From: Burhinus oedicnemus
Lineage: Eukaryota > Chordata > Aves > Charadriiformes > Burhinidae
DNA: 64,000 nucleotides
Direction of reading: 5' to 3'
Assembly (NCBI GenBank): GCA_008921705.1
Contig: VFFE01007192.1
Span: forward strand, 1,348,228-1,412,227
In this document: in pieces, positions 1-12,717 of the stretch
Numbering within the stretch: position 1 is the first letter of the stretch
Layout of the letters: the number at the start of each line of letters is the position of its first letter
Position numbers and translations under genes: made by a program
The notes under the pieces: generated by a model
The model's database searches: none
Seen by the model: the letters and a program-made list of their open reading frames with translations, nothing else
What the model was told of the DNA's origin: nothing

Positions 1-46
<46 letters not shown>
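1..46. repeat. Poly(T) run at window edge
   Basis: Forty-six consecutive T residues open the window, ending at a G at 47. It could be the poly(A) tail of a retrocopy on the minus strand lying outside the window, a simple expansion, or an assembly-edge effect. Nothing in the next few hundred bases resembles a retrocopied gene. Confidence 0.9.
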
Positions 47-47
<1 letters not shown>

Positions 48-3000
48 AATATTGGATATTATTTCCTGCAGACTGCCCTAAAATACTGACTGAGCAGGCA
101 GGCAGATGAATAATGATTTCTTCCAGGTTCTGCGTAATGTAATGAACAGACCTTCTGTTTATTATTATTTATTATCAATGTTTGTATATGTGCGATTTTC
201 TTCCCTGAAGCTTGCTTTCTTGGGCTTCTTAAAGCTATATGCTATGTGTGCCGTTAGAGTTTTTTCCTGAGTGGTGCAGTAATGCTACTTAGTCACTCCA
301 GCAACTTGCTTTGTCACTGAGACTTGATGTGGCTCAACTTGTTACTGTTTCTGCTTTCTGAACAAAGTTTGTTGCCCTCCAGAAATATTGGCGTATAATT
401 ACGCTACCAAAAAACAAGACAGTTGCACTGAGGTAACAGCTGTTATCTTCAGTCTCAAGACCATCCTAGCGCATGCAGTGCAAAAGGTAATTCAGACGAT
501 ACGTTTTTTTTCCAGAGGCAGTTAACTGCTTAAAACTTCCTGGCATAGCTGTGACTCTCATCTAATCGGCGTTTAGAGGCATTAAACCATTTTCTCAAAA
601 GCAGTAGGCTACTTCAGCTAGACCACCAGCAACTTGGATAAACACATGGTAATATCCCCTGTCGTGTCTACATTTTTAGGAGCAAAATACTGCTCTCATC
701 ATGTAGCGACCTGGATCTGAAGCCAGAGGTTGTTTGGGGTTACTGTCAGGCGAGATCAGGCTGTTGAGTTTAACCTAAATGGAAGTAAACACTAAGGTTA
801 CCTGCACCTCATTATTTCTGTGCTCTTATGACAGACACTCAAGATTGTTTGTATACTGGGTATGGCTCATGCTGATTATGTTGTTAATAATTTGTGTCTC
901 TAGCATGTGTACTAGCTGGGTGCTTTGAGGCCAACATTTTCAAATATAGATACCTAAATAAGCGGCTTGGTTTTCAGAAGCTTTGAGTATGTACAGCTCC
1001 AATTGAAATCAGAGGAATTAGTGGCTGCTTAGCACCTGGTGAAGTAATTACTCTTACTAAATACAAGGAGTCTAAATACAGGGGTACATCATAACATTCT
1101 GACAACAGATCGCCTCCCTCTTTTTTTTTCCTGAAGTTATATAAAGTAGGACTTTAAAAAGATCCTACCAAGTGACTACCACCAGTTTGTGGATAGATGT
1201 GGGTTTTTTTTCATCTTCATATGTTTCTTGAAAGGGCCGAATTTGCTCCTGATCCTCAGAAGCAGCTCCTCGCATTGAAAATACAGGTGACTCTGAAGGT
1301 GGTATATGGTTTGTATTGAAGTTAGGGGACCTCTACTGTAAATTTGTAACAAGTTTGTTTCCCATATGTGTTTAGTTTTATTTAATGTAACATTTGATGT
1401 ATGTAGTGGAAAGATGTACTATTATGCAGTAGTGGTTTGATTTAGTATTTGTTACAAATATTTCCTACCTTGAAAATCACGAAAACATGTTTTGTGGTTG
1501 AAGTAGTAGCAACTGGGAACCTTGTTCTTTTTTTGACAAACAAAAACCCTAAAGGAACAAGAATATGAGGTATAGTGACCTAATGAAAAAAAAAAAAACC
1601 CAACCAAATGCTTCTCAAAATTAAACAGATTTACATATTATTTCTGTGTATGAGTATCTAGAAATGAGTAGTATCAAATGATGAACTTTACTGTGTAAGG
1701 GTATATATGCAAATTGCACAGGCTTGGAGGTTGTTTTTTGGTTGTTCTTTTTTTCTTCTCAGTACTTTAGAGATACCTGAATGCTGGCTGAGGACAGTTT
1801 AGTGAAAGATATTTATTAAAAGAAATTTGATGTGAAAAACAAAATGTGATGAACTGTTCCTGTCCACAGAGGAGTTCAGGATCTGTAAATAGTAACATAG
1901 ACTTCCTTCTCATTTCTTTCTCTTTTTGTTTAGATTGAGAATGTGGACCTGTATGAGGCATACTGTAGGCTGTTTAAATATGAAAAATTAATTTCAAGCC
2001 ACAGAAACTATGAAATGAAATTTTAGACATACACTGAAAGTTTCGATTATCATCTTTTTTGCTAGTTTACAGCAGTCTTTGACAGCCAATCACAATATAA
2101 CAAGTTTGCACTGTTGACCTAGCAAAAGGGTTAGTTGTGCAACACTACATATACTACTTAATTACTTTCTTTAGAATTGTTAATTAATACTTATTATTTT
2201 TTGTTTCACAAAATTTCCTAGAAATCTTAATTGTGAATCTGGCTGTTGCAGTAAAAAAATGAAAGTGAACAGTAGGGCCCTGCCACAGGAGCATGCAGCT
2301 TGCGATGGAAAGAGGCCATTTTAGTACTGCATTTCTTCAACGCGAGCCGATCAACGAGTAATACGTGCATTTACATAGTTGTACCAGCATCTAACTTTGT
2401 ATCTTTATGAACCTCTGTTCAAATTAGGAGGGAACCCCGCCTCCTCAGAGTATGTGGAAACACAAAGACAGTTTGTAGTATACCAGCAAGCTACTGTCCC
2501 AAAAGACCTTTCACAGTTAAAAGTAAGCTAGAGAAAAGGAGTGTGATTTGGTCCTTGCAGGAGGAACACCTCACGCAACTGACAGATTTTTTGTTGGTCT
2601 TCTGCAGTTGCTGTTTCAGAAAGGTTTCTCTGACGATTGGTTTCACAGTTTTTGAACCTGATAGTTTCAAAGCCTATTCTAGGCTAGTCTGCTTCCTGTG
2701 AAGAGTGATGTGTTTAGTGAGGTGTTCTTGTATGCCACATCACGCTGGTGAGAGCTAAATTGTGTTTTGATCCTGCAGATCTTGCTTCACTTACTAGATT
2801 TTATGTTTCTTTGGAGGGGGAAGGGAGCAAGAGAGAGAGAAGCAAACAACAGTGCTGATATGGCGCGGTCGTAGAGAGAGAGAAGCACGCATGCCAGCTT
2901 TCCCCAGGTTTGATCTTCTTGGGCGTTCTAATCAGTGGTAGATCTGGTTGAGGCTGGTAGCAAACCAGTAGCTTGAGGAGGCTGTGATCTCTTGGAAGGT

Positions 3001-3460
3001 GAGCGTTTACACAGCGCTGGTTTTCAACCTTTCATTGAGAAGTGGCCTTTCTGAAAGAGGAAATTGGTTCTGCAAGCATTAATGAATGGCTACAAATTGT
3101 CATGTTGATGAATCTTTAAAAGAAACAAACGAAAATAAACCAAAGAAAAAACCCCCAACCGTCAACATCCCTCACCAAACCAAAATTAAGCAGATGACAG
3201 ACTTGTTAACTGAGCACCGAGGGTTGTCTTAGGACGTAGGTGCTTACATTTTGAATTGATTCGCAATTGTCAACTTGATGTGTGTGGGAGGTAAAGTGAA
3301 CTTTTCATGAAAAACATTCTCATAAGAACAGTTGCTGTTCATGGTTCTTCTGGTACATTTACGTGTGTGTTTGGGGAGAAGGGAAATGACATGTTGGTGT
3401 TTTAAAGTCCTTGGAATCAAAGCATTGCCTCACTTTTTTGAAGCAACGCATCTTTAGATC
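47..3460. other. Non-coding single-copy DNA
   Basis: No gene is supported here. The stretch is AT-rich with scattered homopolymers and two short GA runs (about 2833-2842 and 2874-2884). Only one tiny reverse frame (1767-1961) exists, without codon structure or similarity I recognise. About 2270-2400 is denser in CpG and complex sequence than its surroundings and is listed separately as a candidate conserved element. Confidence 0.7.
2270..2405. other. Candidate conserved non-coding element (weak)
   Basis: This stretch is compositionally unlike its AT-rich neighbours. It has several CpGs close together (in CAACGCGAGCCGATCAACGA and ATACGTGC), no homopolymers and no open frame. In an AT-rich vertebrate desert, retained CpGs plus high complexity can mark a conserved regulatory element. 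This is inference from texture only; no alignment was available. Confidence 0.2.
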
Positions 3461-3721
3461 TGTCCTGGTTTCAGCTGGAATAGAGTTAATTTTCTTCCTA
3501 GTAGCTGGTAGAGTGCTGTGTTTTGGATTTAGGATGAGAATAATGTTGATAACACGCTGATGTTTTAGTGGTTGCTGAGCAGTGCTTGCACTAAGTCAAG
3601 GACTTCTCAGCTTCTCACACTGCCCTGTGCCAGCGAGGAGGCTGGGGGTGTGCAAGAAGCTGGGAGGGGGCACAGCTGGGACAGCTGACCCAAACTGGCC
3701 AAAGGGATATCCCATACCATA

Positions 3722-3744
3722 TGATGTCATGCTCAGCATATAAA
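3722..3744 (+). promoter_or_regulatory. Solo LTR core promoter: decayed CRE plus TATA box
   Basis: TGATGTCA (3722-3729) sits where both proviral LTRs have the CRE palindrome TGACGTCA, so the central CpG appears lost here by C-to-T change. A clean TATAAA follows at 3739-3744. Transcription would be expected to begin about 25-30 bp downstream. Activity is inferred, not shown. Confidence 0.5.
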
Positions 3745-3967
3745 CTGGGGGGAGTTGGCTGGGGAGCGGCGGCTGCTCAGGGAGTGGCTGGGCATGGGTC
3801 AGTTGGTGGTGAGCAGTTGCATTGTGTATCACTTGTTTTGTATATTCTTTTACCATTATCATTATTATTATTGTTTTCCCTTCCTTTTCTGTCCTATTCA
3901 AATGTCTTTATCTCAACCCCTGAGTTTTTACCTTTTTTTCCAATTGTCTCCCCCATCCCACTGGGGA

Positions 3968-4036
3968 GGAGTGAGTGAACGGTGTGTGGTGTTTAGCTAC
4001 CTGCTAGGAGTGAGTGTGTGGTGTTTAGCTACCTGC
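3968..4036 (+). repeat. Imperfect tandem duplication near 3' end of solo LTR
   Basis: The block GGAGTGAGTG...TGTGGTGTTTAGCTACCTGC occurs twice. The second copy lacks about 7 bases between its two halves, so the first half is offset by 39 bp and the second by 32 bp. Both proviral LTRs carry the corresponding block once, so the duplication is specific to this copy or its subfamily. Confidence 0.75.
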
Positions 4037-4053
4037 CAGGTTAGACCACAATA

Positions 4054-7000
4054 AGATGATACCCAGTTGTCTTCGGCTGCCGGAACAATATACTTCATTT
4101 TCCAGTAAATACAGTTTTCTTATTTTACGAAACTGTAATTTTGTCATTATAATTGTAAGCATTTTAATTAAAATGCTGATGATAAAAAGAATATTTATGT
4201 AAAGGAGTTGATGATGCCTGCTGATAGAAGGTCAAAATGAGGCCAGAATTTTGATGTTCTCCATCGTGCTTCCTTACACAGGCATGTATGCCTTTATTCC
4301 AGTTGTTTCTGTAGTACTTTGCAGACCATTTCAGGTGTTGTGTGATTGGCAGTACTGCACAGGTTGACACTGATCTAAAAAGGAGCTGTGTTTAGAGCCG
4401 AGAACTGATCTTACTACCAGTTACAAATATGTCTCTTTCCTCCTTGAACTTTCCTCAGTGTAGAAGTAAACTTAATGAAGCCATTTCTCCCCTAATATCT
4501 AGATTTACAGTTCTTAAACTTATTAATCAAAATGCAACTAACAGCACTTTGGTTTTGACGTTTAACTTGAATCTTAAAGAGTTTGACTTAAAAAAAAAAA
4601 AAAAAAAAAGGAAACCCCTGGAGTTGGAATTCATCATGACTGAGGACTAATCTGACAATACTTACTAGATTTTAAGTGAAAGAGAAATATAACTGTTAAC
4701 AATCACATCAACTGTTGTTTTTCAATCTGTTTTTCATGTCCTACCACAGGGAGGACACTAGCAGAATGAGGAGGGACCAAGAAGCTATTTTAATCAAACG
4801 TTAAGCACTGTTGAGAGAGGTATGGCTGGGGGTGCTGCACTCAGAAAGAGATACAGACACTCTTCTAAAATAAGTAAGATTATTTCCCCTCCTTTTTTTC
4901 TTCACATCAGTGTTCATCCCATCCTCCACATCATGTTTCTTACACTGAAGATTTTTAGAAGATAACATTTCCTTTCCCTCCATATCAAGATTGCAATCCC
5001 ATCTGCGTTGACATTTTAGCTTTATGAGGGAGAATGCATTATGTAAAGTTTCCATTAGCCTGCAAAATATTAAATTAAGTGTTGAAAACATGAGTTGTTT
5101 TTGGTGAGTGAAGCAGAGCAAGCCACTGAGATGATTTGTACTCGTCAAAATTAGATAAAGTTGTGGTTTTCTTTTTAAAGTTAGAGAGCTTAGCCTACCA
5201 CTCACTTTCCTTCCCTTCTCTTTACCTTTGTTCAGAAAATGAAATACACTGAACAAAGGCCAAGTTCTTAATAACACAAGTGAAAGCATAACTATAATTT
5301 GTAGCTGGGAATACTGTGAGTAGCATATGTGGCCGTACATTCCTTTGGCAAGATGTTATTCACATTCTCCTTGAACATATAATTATGTATCATTGCTTAA
5401 TAAGGAGAGAACTTCTTTGTCAAACATTTCTCTGTAGTGTTAAGCTTTCAAACTGCATATTGTAATCGCATGCTTTGGAAGGTAACAGAAGATTGAACTG
5501 CTGCATTTTTTTTTTCCTGGTGGGAGATAACATTGCTACAGCATTAATTGTAGTCTAAAATAGGTAGAAGTGTAATATGCAATAGTGTATTTGTGCATAA
5601 GTAGTACCAGAATATAAATGAAATCTGTCTTGACATGCACTCATGATAACATTTTTCCAGCTTGTTTACAAAATGAAAGAATATCTGTCTCTGGTAGAAA
5701 ATTCTATGTTTAAAGCAGTCTCCCACTATCCTTTGAAGTGTTAAATCCTCCTAGGTTTCATTTTTTTTGGCACAAGAGTAGTAGATGTTTAAGAAGCCAA
5801 CAACATTAGCTTGCACAGGAGCATTCCTGTCTTATTTTTGTTTCTAGGTCTGTTTCCTGTGTTGGGGGAAGGGGAATGAGAGCACAGCTGCTCCCAAAGT
5901 TCAAGATGAAGCTGCTTCTTTAGTGTGTTTTAAGCCTTGGTCACAGTTTCTTACTGGAAGTCTTTAAATGAGCTTTAGTCTGATCTTCAATTGCTCTTTT
6001 ATAGGCGTGAAATCTCCCTCTTTCTCCCATCTCTTCCCTCACCCCCTATCCCAATCCCCAGCAACTAAACCCACTCACTAATAAAACAAAACTACTGATT
6101 ATCTGAAAAATAAATATCCAAGAGAACCCTCAGAAGCAGAGCATTTCAACATACACATTTTGGAGACCAAGTAGATAATTGGTTCAGCATCAGCTTGACG
6201 GAGTGATCAATCAATATTTGTTCTGAGATTTTTTTTCCTCGTTTTTAAGGTGTTGATACTTGCCAACACAAAAGATTGGCTGCTTTGGATACCACAGCTG
6301 ATCCAATTGAACCTTTATTTCTCAGATAAGCTGTACGTCACAGAGAAGAGGAGATGTATTTTCTGCCTGGTTATTTGTGATACCTCCAGTTATTCAAATT
6401 GAAAAGTAATAGCCTATTCGTCTCTTATACTTCCTTATATGTATTTTAAACAAAGTCTTCTATCTGAATTTTGGCATACATATTCCCCAATCAGAAACAC
6501 TTCTAGTTTTTCATAGTTTTACAAGCAAATTAAAGCGGCTCCTTCTTCTGTTTGCCTCGTTAACATTTTTATTGGCCTGCATTGCGATCACATGTATATG
6601 AAAGGAATAAACCAAGCCTGCAGTGGGAAGAATGTCACTGTTGCAGTTATTTTCTTTCATGCACTGTTAGGACTTTCTGTTGAGGCACCTTTGCTCATAT
6701 AGACTAAAATGTTTGGATGAGAAGGAAAAGCACATATTGTTGGTTGTATTTGATTTTCCTACTTGAGAGCAGCTTGAAGGTTGGTATGGGAAGGGTATGT
6801 TTTGTTTAAAATGTAGAATGATGGGAAATGAAAATGTTGTTGCCTCTCCAGAGGCATATAGCCCAGGACATCGGGTACATAGATGGAAGTCCAGTTTTCA
6901 GCGTAGCTATTTTAAAATCTGCAGGTAGTTTAATCCCAAAAGACTTGACAAAGGAGTTAATGTTGAACTCTCGCTGTTGATCTACAAAAGTCTTGGCATA

Positions 7001-7059
7001 CCAGGAAGACAGTAGAAACCTCGATGAGCGCCACTGTGGTAGGCTAGGTAACTGTGGTA
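4054..7059. other. Non-coding single-copy DNA
   Basis: No gene is supported. It contains a 20-nt A run (4590-4609), ordinary AT-rich sequence and a pyrimidine-rich patch around 6015-6060. The longest frame is 179 codons on the minus strand (4801-5340). It has no recognised domain and looks like a chance frame. Confidence 0.65.
4590..4609. repeat. Poly(A) run
   Basis: Twenty consecutive A residues. The upstream 150 bp does not look like a retrocopied transcript, so a simple homopolymer is the most economical reading. Confidence 0.9.
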
Positions 7060-7600
7060 ATTATAATCCCGGATACTGATCCAGGTAAAATGGTGGAATA
7101 ACTGGTGTAGGACTTGGTTAATAATGGACAGAGGAGAATCACAGGATAAAGCTGATGATTGTCAGAATGAGTTTGTTAAAAATAGATCTTGTTACACCTT
7201 GCCATGTTTTCGAAGTGCTTACACATTGGGCTGCTGATGAAGATGTAGTGTGAAAATACACATTTAGACTTCTGTAGCATCAATCCCTTGGTGCTACATG
7301 GCATTTTCATGAAGAAACAAGAACAATGGAAGGTTTGGGAAGGGGAAGGGAGATGATACTCTGGCACTGAGAGGACTAAGGCTGGATTTTTTTCTCTAAT
7401 TCTAGTGTCCGTAAGTAAAGAAGAAAATAGATGATGGTTCAAAGAAGAGCCACAGGAAAGATTAAAGGGTGGAAACAAGCCTTAAGTAAGAAGGTTCTTT
7501 GAGTTTAAGGTATTGAGCTTAACAAAAAGCTAAAAGGTATTTGAGCCTTCGTGATGTATAAATATCTGAACTTCTGGTGTTTAATTCTAACTGGGAGAAT
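7060..7600 (+). mobile_element. Ancient CR1/L3-type LINE relic (RT region to post-RT region)
   Basis: Three pieces match, by memory of the family, consecutive parts of the old CR1/L3 LINE group of amniotes. First, about 7060-7200 contains a frame (from 7162) reading QNEFVKNRSCYTLP, which fits the conserved reverse-transcriptase block preceding the catalytic region. Second, 7235-7320 resembles the block around the first catalytic Asp in worn form. Third, about 7435-7590 has AAGAAGAGCCACAGGAAAGA, ATTGAGCTTAACAAAAAGCT and TGTATAAATATCTGAA in the order of the C-terminal region of ORF2. The interval 7330-7430 does not fit and may be diverged or replaced. It is riddled with stops and long dead. Boundaries are approximate. 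Confidence 0.5.
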
Positions 7601-10600
7601 AATGGAGTCCCTCTATTCTGATTCCAGTTCTGTCATGTCTTGACAGTTTTAAAAGCTTCACAAATTTTATATATAATAACGGCCTAAGAGTATTCGGTGA
7701 AGTAGTTAAATATAATTACCTGATTTTATAAATGCAGAAACTGGGATAAAGTCACATGCTTTAGTTCTGCCTCTAGATTTTTTGTGGAGTATATTTACAG
7801 AAATCTCAGGGCGGGGATATTTTCTAATTGTGTTGTCCCTTGAAATGGTTCTGTGAACTTTCCAAATTCTGAGTAATGAAGTCCTGTGTATTTTTTAAAG
7901 AGAATTTACCTTTGTTATATGAGGCTCTGATCTTGAGGAATTATATTAGTACCTGTGATCCTAAACCTGAAATTCAGTGGAAACTAAGATGAAAGTGAAA
8001 GCTCGAGGGGTTGATAATTATCTGATAATTGCAAAAAGTGAATGGTAGCATGCATAGTGAAAAACATACTAAAATACTTTAATTAATAGTCCAGTGACAC
8101 ACAAACATGCCTGTGTATGGGTTACTTGGAAAAACCAAAACAGGAGAGACTGATATGGACTGTAGCAGATTATAGAGAAAGGCTGCAAAGTCAAGAAATA
8201 TGTGGTAGAGTGAAACGTATTGGAAATATACTCAAGGAAGAACAAGTAGTTCTGCTCTTAAGTTTTAAAAATGCATACTCTTATTTATAATGGAATTAGT
8301 ATATCACCCAGTGTATATATAAATATGTATGTTATTTCTGTGGAAATGAAAATAATTTTTTTTTCTGTATTAAGAAGTGCCATATGCTGATGTTGGAGAA
8401 AAGTTTTATTGCCGTTTCTTACCATTAAAATATATATTAAAGTAGTCATACAACACGTAAATTATTATTGTAGATTTTGCATAAATGTTCATTATGCACT
8501 GACTTTTCCTATATAAGTATCAGGAGGCAAATAATGAACTAAATAGTTAATGCAGTACACAATATAGTGTTTTCAAGCAAAATGCTAATGGTTACATAAA
8601 GCAGAAAAAACTATAAGTGAAACCCAAGAATGTGCGTGTGTTGAGGGGAAGGTATGACTGGAACCAAAGGAACAAGGCATGGAAATAACATCTGAAAGTT
8701 CATATGTAAGCAATTTTCATATTAGTACATAAATATATATATATATTTATCTAAACAGAGTTTGACTAATCCTTCTCAATTTGAATTTTCTCAAGGATAT
8801 CTGAGTACTTGCTATCCTATGTCAAATGAATTATTTTTCAGGTATAAACTTGTCAGCAGATGTTCCAAGGATCCAGTCTGCTTCCACCCTCATGATATGA
8901 TGGGGTGTGGTGCTTCAAAACTTGGCTACTCTATACCTGGGAAGAATGACTCAACTTTAATTAGGTCAATCTTTTAATGCCAAAACCCTCAAGCCTTCCA
9001 CTGTCCCAGCAGATGCACGACAAGAAATTAAACCCACTAATCCCAGTGCTGTGTGTGGATACATGAACTCTTGGAACTTCAATGTTGGGAGAGCTGTAAA
9101 ACCAGAACTGTTTGTGATATCAACAAACAAATAACACCAGGTCCTGCCTTCAGCCTCTTCCGAACTTAATAACCGAGCAAAAAAGTTCCAAGCAAATTAT
9201 GAGTGGTAATAAATAGTATTTCAAATAATAAGAATATTGACATTACACGTTTATAAAAAATGTTTGGCAGATGATCCAATTCAGTGCTGAAGTTTGTGGC
9301 TGCAGCCCTGCAGCCTGACATAGAAGTTGTGGCTGATTTAACCTGAACTAACTTAGCTACCATGTCAGAATTATGTCATTGCTCAGAGCCTTTCTAACTC
9401 GTTCCAGGTGAAACAAGGCTCCCTTTTTCTTTTCTAGCTGTTGTTACTTTAAAAAACAAACCCAAAATATGAACTGTACAGTTATGTTGTTTTCTGATGT
9501 GATCAACAGGAAAAATTTCTCACTCGTGTATAGATGGTGGATGGTTGGGTGTGTAGAAGTTCTTCAGGACTTGACTGAATTTTGCTCTAAATGCTGTGTG
9601 TGTTATGTGCCTGCCACAGCAATCAGTGTTCATTAGTATTACAGGTAATAGAGGTGGAACATGTAAATACATTTATGTCTGTGGTTGCACAAGTCTGTTC
9701 TAAAATGTCATATTCAGTTGCATAATACTTCTGAATTAGTATGTGGTTCGTTTTTTCACTCAGAAGCACAACCCCCCCCAGATTTTTAAACTGAATGATA
9801 CCAGGGAGGTTCCATAGAGTCTATATCATTATTTGAAGGGCAGGAGGCAAAAAAAACCCCAAAACCAACAGAAAGGAATCTGGGTTTTCTCCCCCTTTTT
9901 TATGTTCTCAGACCACAGGAGAGTTTCGGATGTAAATAATTCATTTGATGTTGTATGTATTTTGAAACAAAACTTCTCACATGCAGATATATTTTAATGT
10001 TGACAGTTACGCTTCTATCCTACTTCTGTTCAGCACCAACCTGTCTCTTTCAGCCTGCATCCTTCTGTGAGATGTGTCCCTGGGGGAAGGGTGGGCGACT
10101 TACTTTCTCAACTCTCCTGTGATTTATAGCAGTATATGAAGAAAATGGCAGGACCCAATGTTACCGCATCATATATAATTGTTGTCTTCTTTCCTTTTGG
10201 TATACTCTCTCTTCCATTTTTCCTCTTGGTGTTTTCTGGGTCAAAATTTAGGTGTTAACTCTAATTTTGCCCCTGTCAGCTGGCTGTTCTCATAGATGAA
10301 ATGAATCCCGTTTTTAACCGTGTACTTTTCTTGAAGACCTTTATCCTAAACTTCAAGGTGCTTGGAGATAAAATCATGATTTATTACACAGAGTGTTACC
10401 CAGTGAATTGCTTCCCATCATTACTTTTTTAGAGGAGCAGGAATGGGACCAGGGACAGTAATGCTCCCTCTGTCTTTATTTTAAAATTCCAGTGTTTCTA
10501 ACGCAAATTCAGTCAGATGGCAATCATGGGGAATGCTAACACTTTATTTTGTTTTCTTCTTTTATTATTATGAATTGAAATGAAAAGATTGATACTTTAA

Positions 10601-12684
10601 AATTCAACACTAAAAATGAGACAACCAAAATGCTTAATTTTCGTGCAAGTTATCAGTCTCAATTATCATACTGATTACTTTGCTTTGACCGTTTCTACAA
10701 TATTAAGCATGTATGATACTCATTTAAATGAAATTATTGATAATACAATGTTTTGTAATATATATATATTTCAACTTAATTTGCATCGTACCTCTTTGTA
10801 ATTATTTTTGCATTTCATCCATCAAATTTCCTCAGGATATGTTCCAAAAACATTTATTTTCCGATGTACCGATGGGAAATGTTCTTCTGTCAAAATTCCT
10901 AACCAGATGTACTTAGAATTGTTTTACCAGCAACGTGATTTCTCATTTTATGGACATTGAGTAACTACTTTGTATTTATACCAAAAACAAGCTTAAAAAA
11001 AGATATTCCTGACAGCAAAAGGTACCACACATTATGCATCTTTATACCATTTCTTAAAAATCTTACCTGCTTCCATTATGGACTGAGATACCATGGAGTC
11101 TCTTGGTAAGTTTATGAGTGCTATAGATAAGTATTCACAAGGAAATAAAGCTGTCCTGTGATTTCCATGTCTCCCACATGTTAAAGTGCGCTACAGAGAA
11201 AAAGAGATTGTTTTGTATTACATGCTTGGCTTTCACACAGCTGTGGTTGGTATTGCTGTAGGCAGCACTTTAAAAAAACACCTGACTTCTGATTTGGTTT
11301 GTCTAATCTCATGCACGCTGATATCTGTGCCCAGTGGATTGAACATTGAACCATATTAATTCTGGAAGTGGCTGTAGGCCGTTCATCCTTGCTGGTTGGA
11401 TACGTGCAGTTCAGTTATTGGGAATCACTAGGAGAATTATTCCAGCTTGTTCACAAGTTGCTCAGCTCCTTCTAGCAGGTGATCCTGTTAAAGCACAGAG
11501 AGCTAGTATAACAAGACAACTTAGTGTGACAATGGCAAAGCATCGTCAACTTCCTCTTGCTGCAGTTTTGTCTGTCTCCTTAGTCCAAAATAAAGTCTCT
11601 CAAATGCATCCTTACTCCAGAATACATCCGTGATTTACAATTGAATATAAAGTCATATCCTGTAATGCACTGACTGCTTCCATAGAAAGTCATTTGACTT
11701 AATATCATAAAAATCGATATGATTATAGCAACGTGTAAAATTTCCATAGTTACAACATGCAAAGCTCATTTTTAAAATTGAAAGTATTATTGTGTAAGTA
11801 TTACATAACACAGGCCATCAGAGCCTGGCTATTACAGAAGTACAGCTTCTGTACTCTAGATCCATTCATCCCAAAATGGAGAGTAACATGCTGTACATGC
11901 ATCCTTGCATAGTAATAATAATAAAGGCTGAACTCAAGGACTGCATTTCCAGCACTACGGCATCCTCTAAGTGCTGAAGAGAAGTGTCACTAGCTGAACA
12001 GGTTTAAGTGCTCGTGAAGAACATGAAGAACTTGATCTTTCCAATCTTTTGATTTACCTGTAAAAAGGCTACTGTATGTGGTCGTGTGCAACTGTCTGGG
12101 ACATCTTTTTGCGATCTTTCTACAATCTTTTCACAAATGGATTTTTGAATGAAGATGTATTACCACACCAAAAAAAAAGAAGTACGCTTATATTAAGTTG
12201 TTTTCAATCCATGAAGGCAGAAGTGAGTGGAGTAAAATGCTAAGCACACTAAAACATTGTGTGTGGAAATCAGTCTTGCTCTCTTGGTGAATTACCCAGT
12301 GTTGCTTCTTTGCAGAAGCCAACAGTATTGCCATGGTGTAAGGTGCTCCAGGCTTCCCGTGAATTTCAGCCCTCCCTACAGGTGGAGTGAGAAGGGTGAA
12401 GCTCTGATGTAGCTATTATGTCCCATTTGTCCAGTGGCTAGAGGGAGAGCAGCCAGTCTAAGCTGCTTGGGAAAATGGAGTTCTTACTCCTCCTTTCTTA
12501 TGAAAAGTAAGTTTCTTCATTTCTATTCCGATCTCCTCTCCCCATCCAATCCTCACCTCCTCATGCCTGATGGCAGGCACAGGAGGGGAGATAAACAAGA
12601 TTTGGACCTGAGTTATGCCTCACCTCCATCTGCCAAATCTAGAAAGAAGGAGAACTCGACCTTTTTTCATCTTTCCTTGATCTG
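7601..12684. other. Non-coding single-copy DNA
   Basis: No gene is supported. The stretch is strongly AT-rich, with one AT dinucleotide repeat (8733-8746), short poly-C/poly-A patches (about 9771-9780, 9849-9860) and only short chance frames. A complex patch at about 11940-12160 has no repeats and could be conserved, but texture is the only hint. Confidence 0.65.
8733..8746. repeat. (AT)7 microsatellite
   Basis: Seven perfect AT dinucleotides in an AT-rich context. Confidence 0.9.
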
Positions 12685-12717
12685 AAAAAAAAAAGGGGGG
12701 GGGGGGGTGGGGCGGGG
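12685..12717. repeat. A10-G13 purine hinge followed by G-rich tail
   Basis: Ten A (12685-12694) pass directly into thirteen G (12695-12707), followed by TGGGGCGGGG. The whole is purine-only for 23 bases. The G part could form a G-quadruplex using the G13 run and following G4 runs. The run length may be affected by sequencing or assembly error. Confidence 0.9.

Larger units (their letters stand above)
3461..4053 (+). mobile_element. Solo LTR, avian ERV-L type
   Basis: The 593-bp element begins TGTCCTGGTTTCAGC and ends GACCACAATA, a worn form of the AACCACRACA ending of the proviral LTRs at 23.1 and 29.4 kb. The same landmarks occur in the same order: AGAGTTAATTTTCTTC near the start, GTTTTGGATTT, a GATGTTTTAGT block, a TCATGCTCAG block, a TATA box, a T-rich stretch and CTCAACCC. 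The flanking pentamers are AGATC (3456-3460) and AGATG (4054-4058), a 4/5 match to the 5-bp target duplication expected of ERV-L. No internal sequence lies beside it, so it is best explained by LTR-LTR recombination. It belongs to a different subfamily from the provirus. Plus orientation follows from the TATA box and end order. Confidence 0.88.

Noticed and set aside
3721..4054. Forward frames of 85-99 codons starting at the LTR promoter
   Set aside because: They lie within the solo LTR; similar frames occur in the proviral LTRs (23319-23558, 29569-29820) because the LTR sequence is shared, and they are not retroviral genes.
4801..5340. 179-codon reverse-strand frame
   Set aside because: No domain, Lys-rich ends from A/T runs, and no splice or promoter context; it is consistent with a chance frame.
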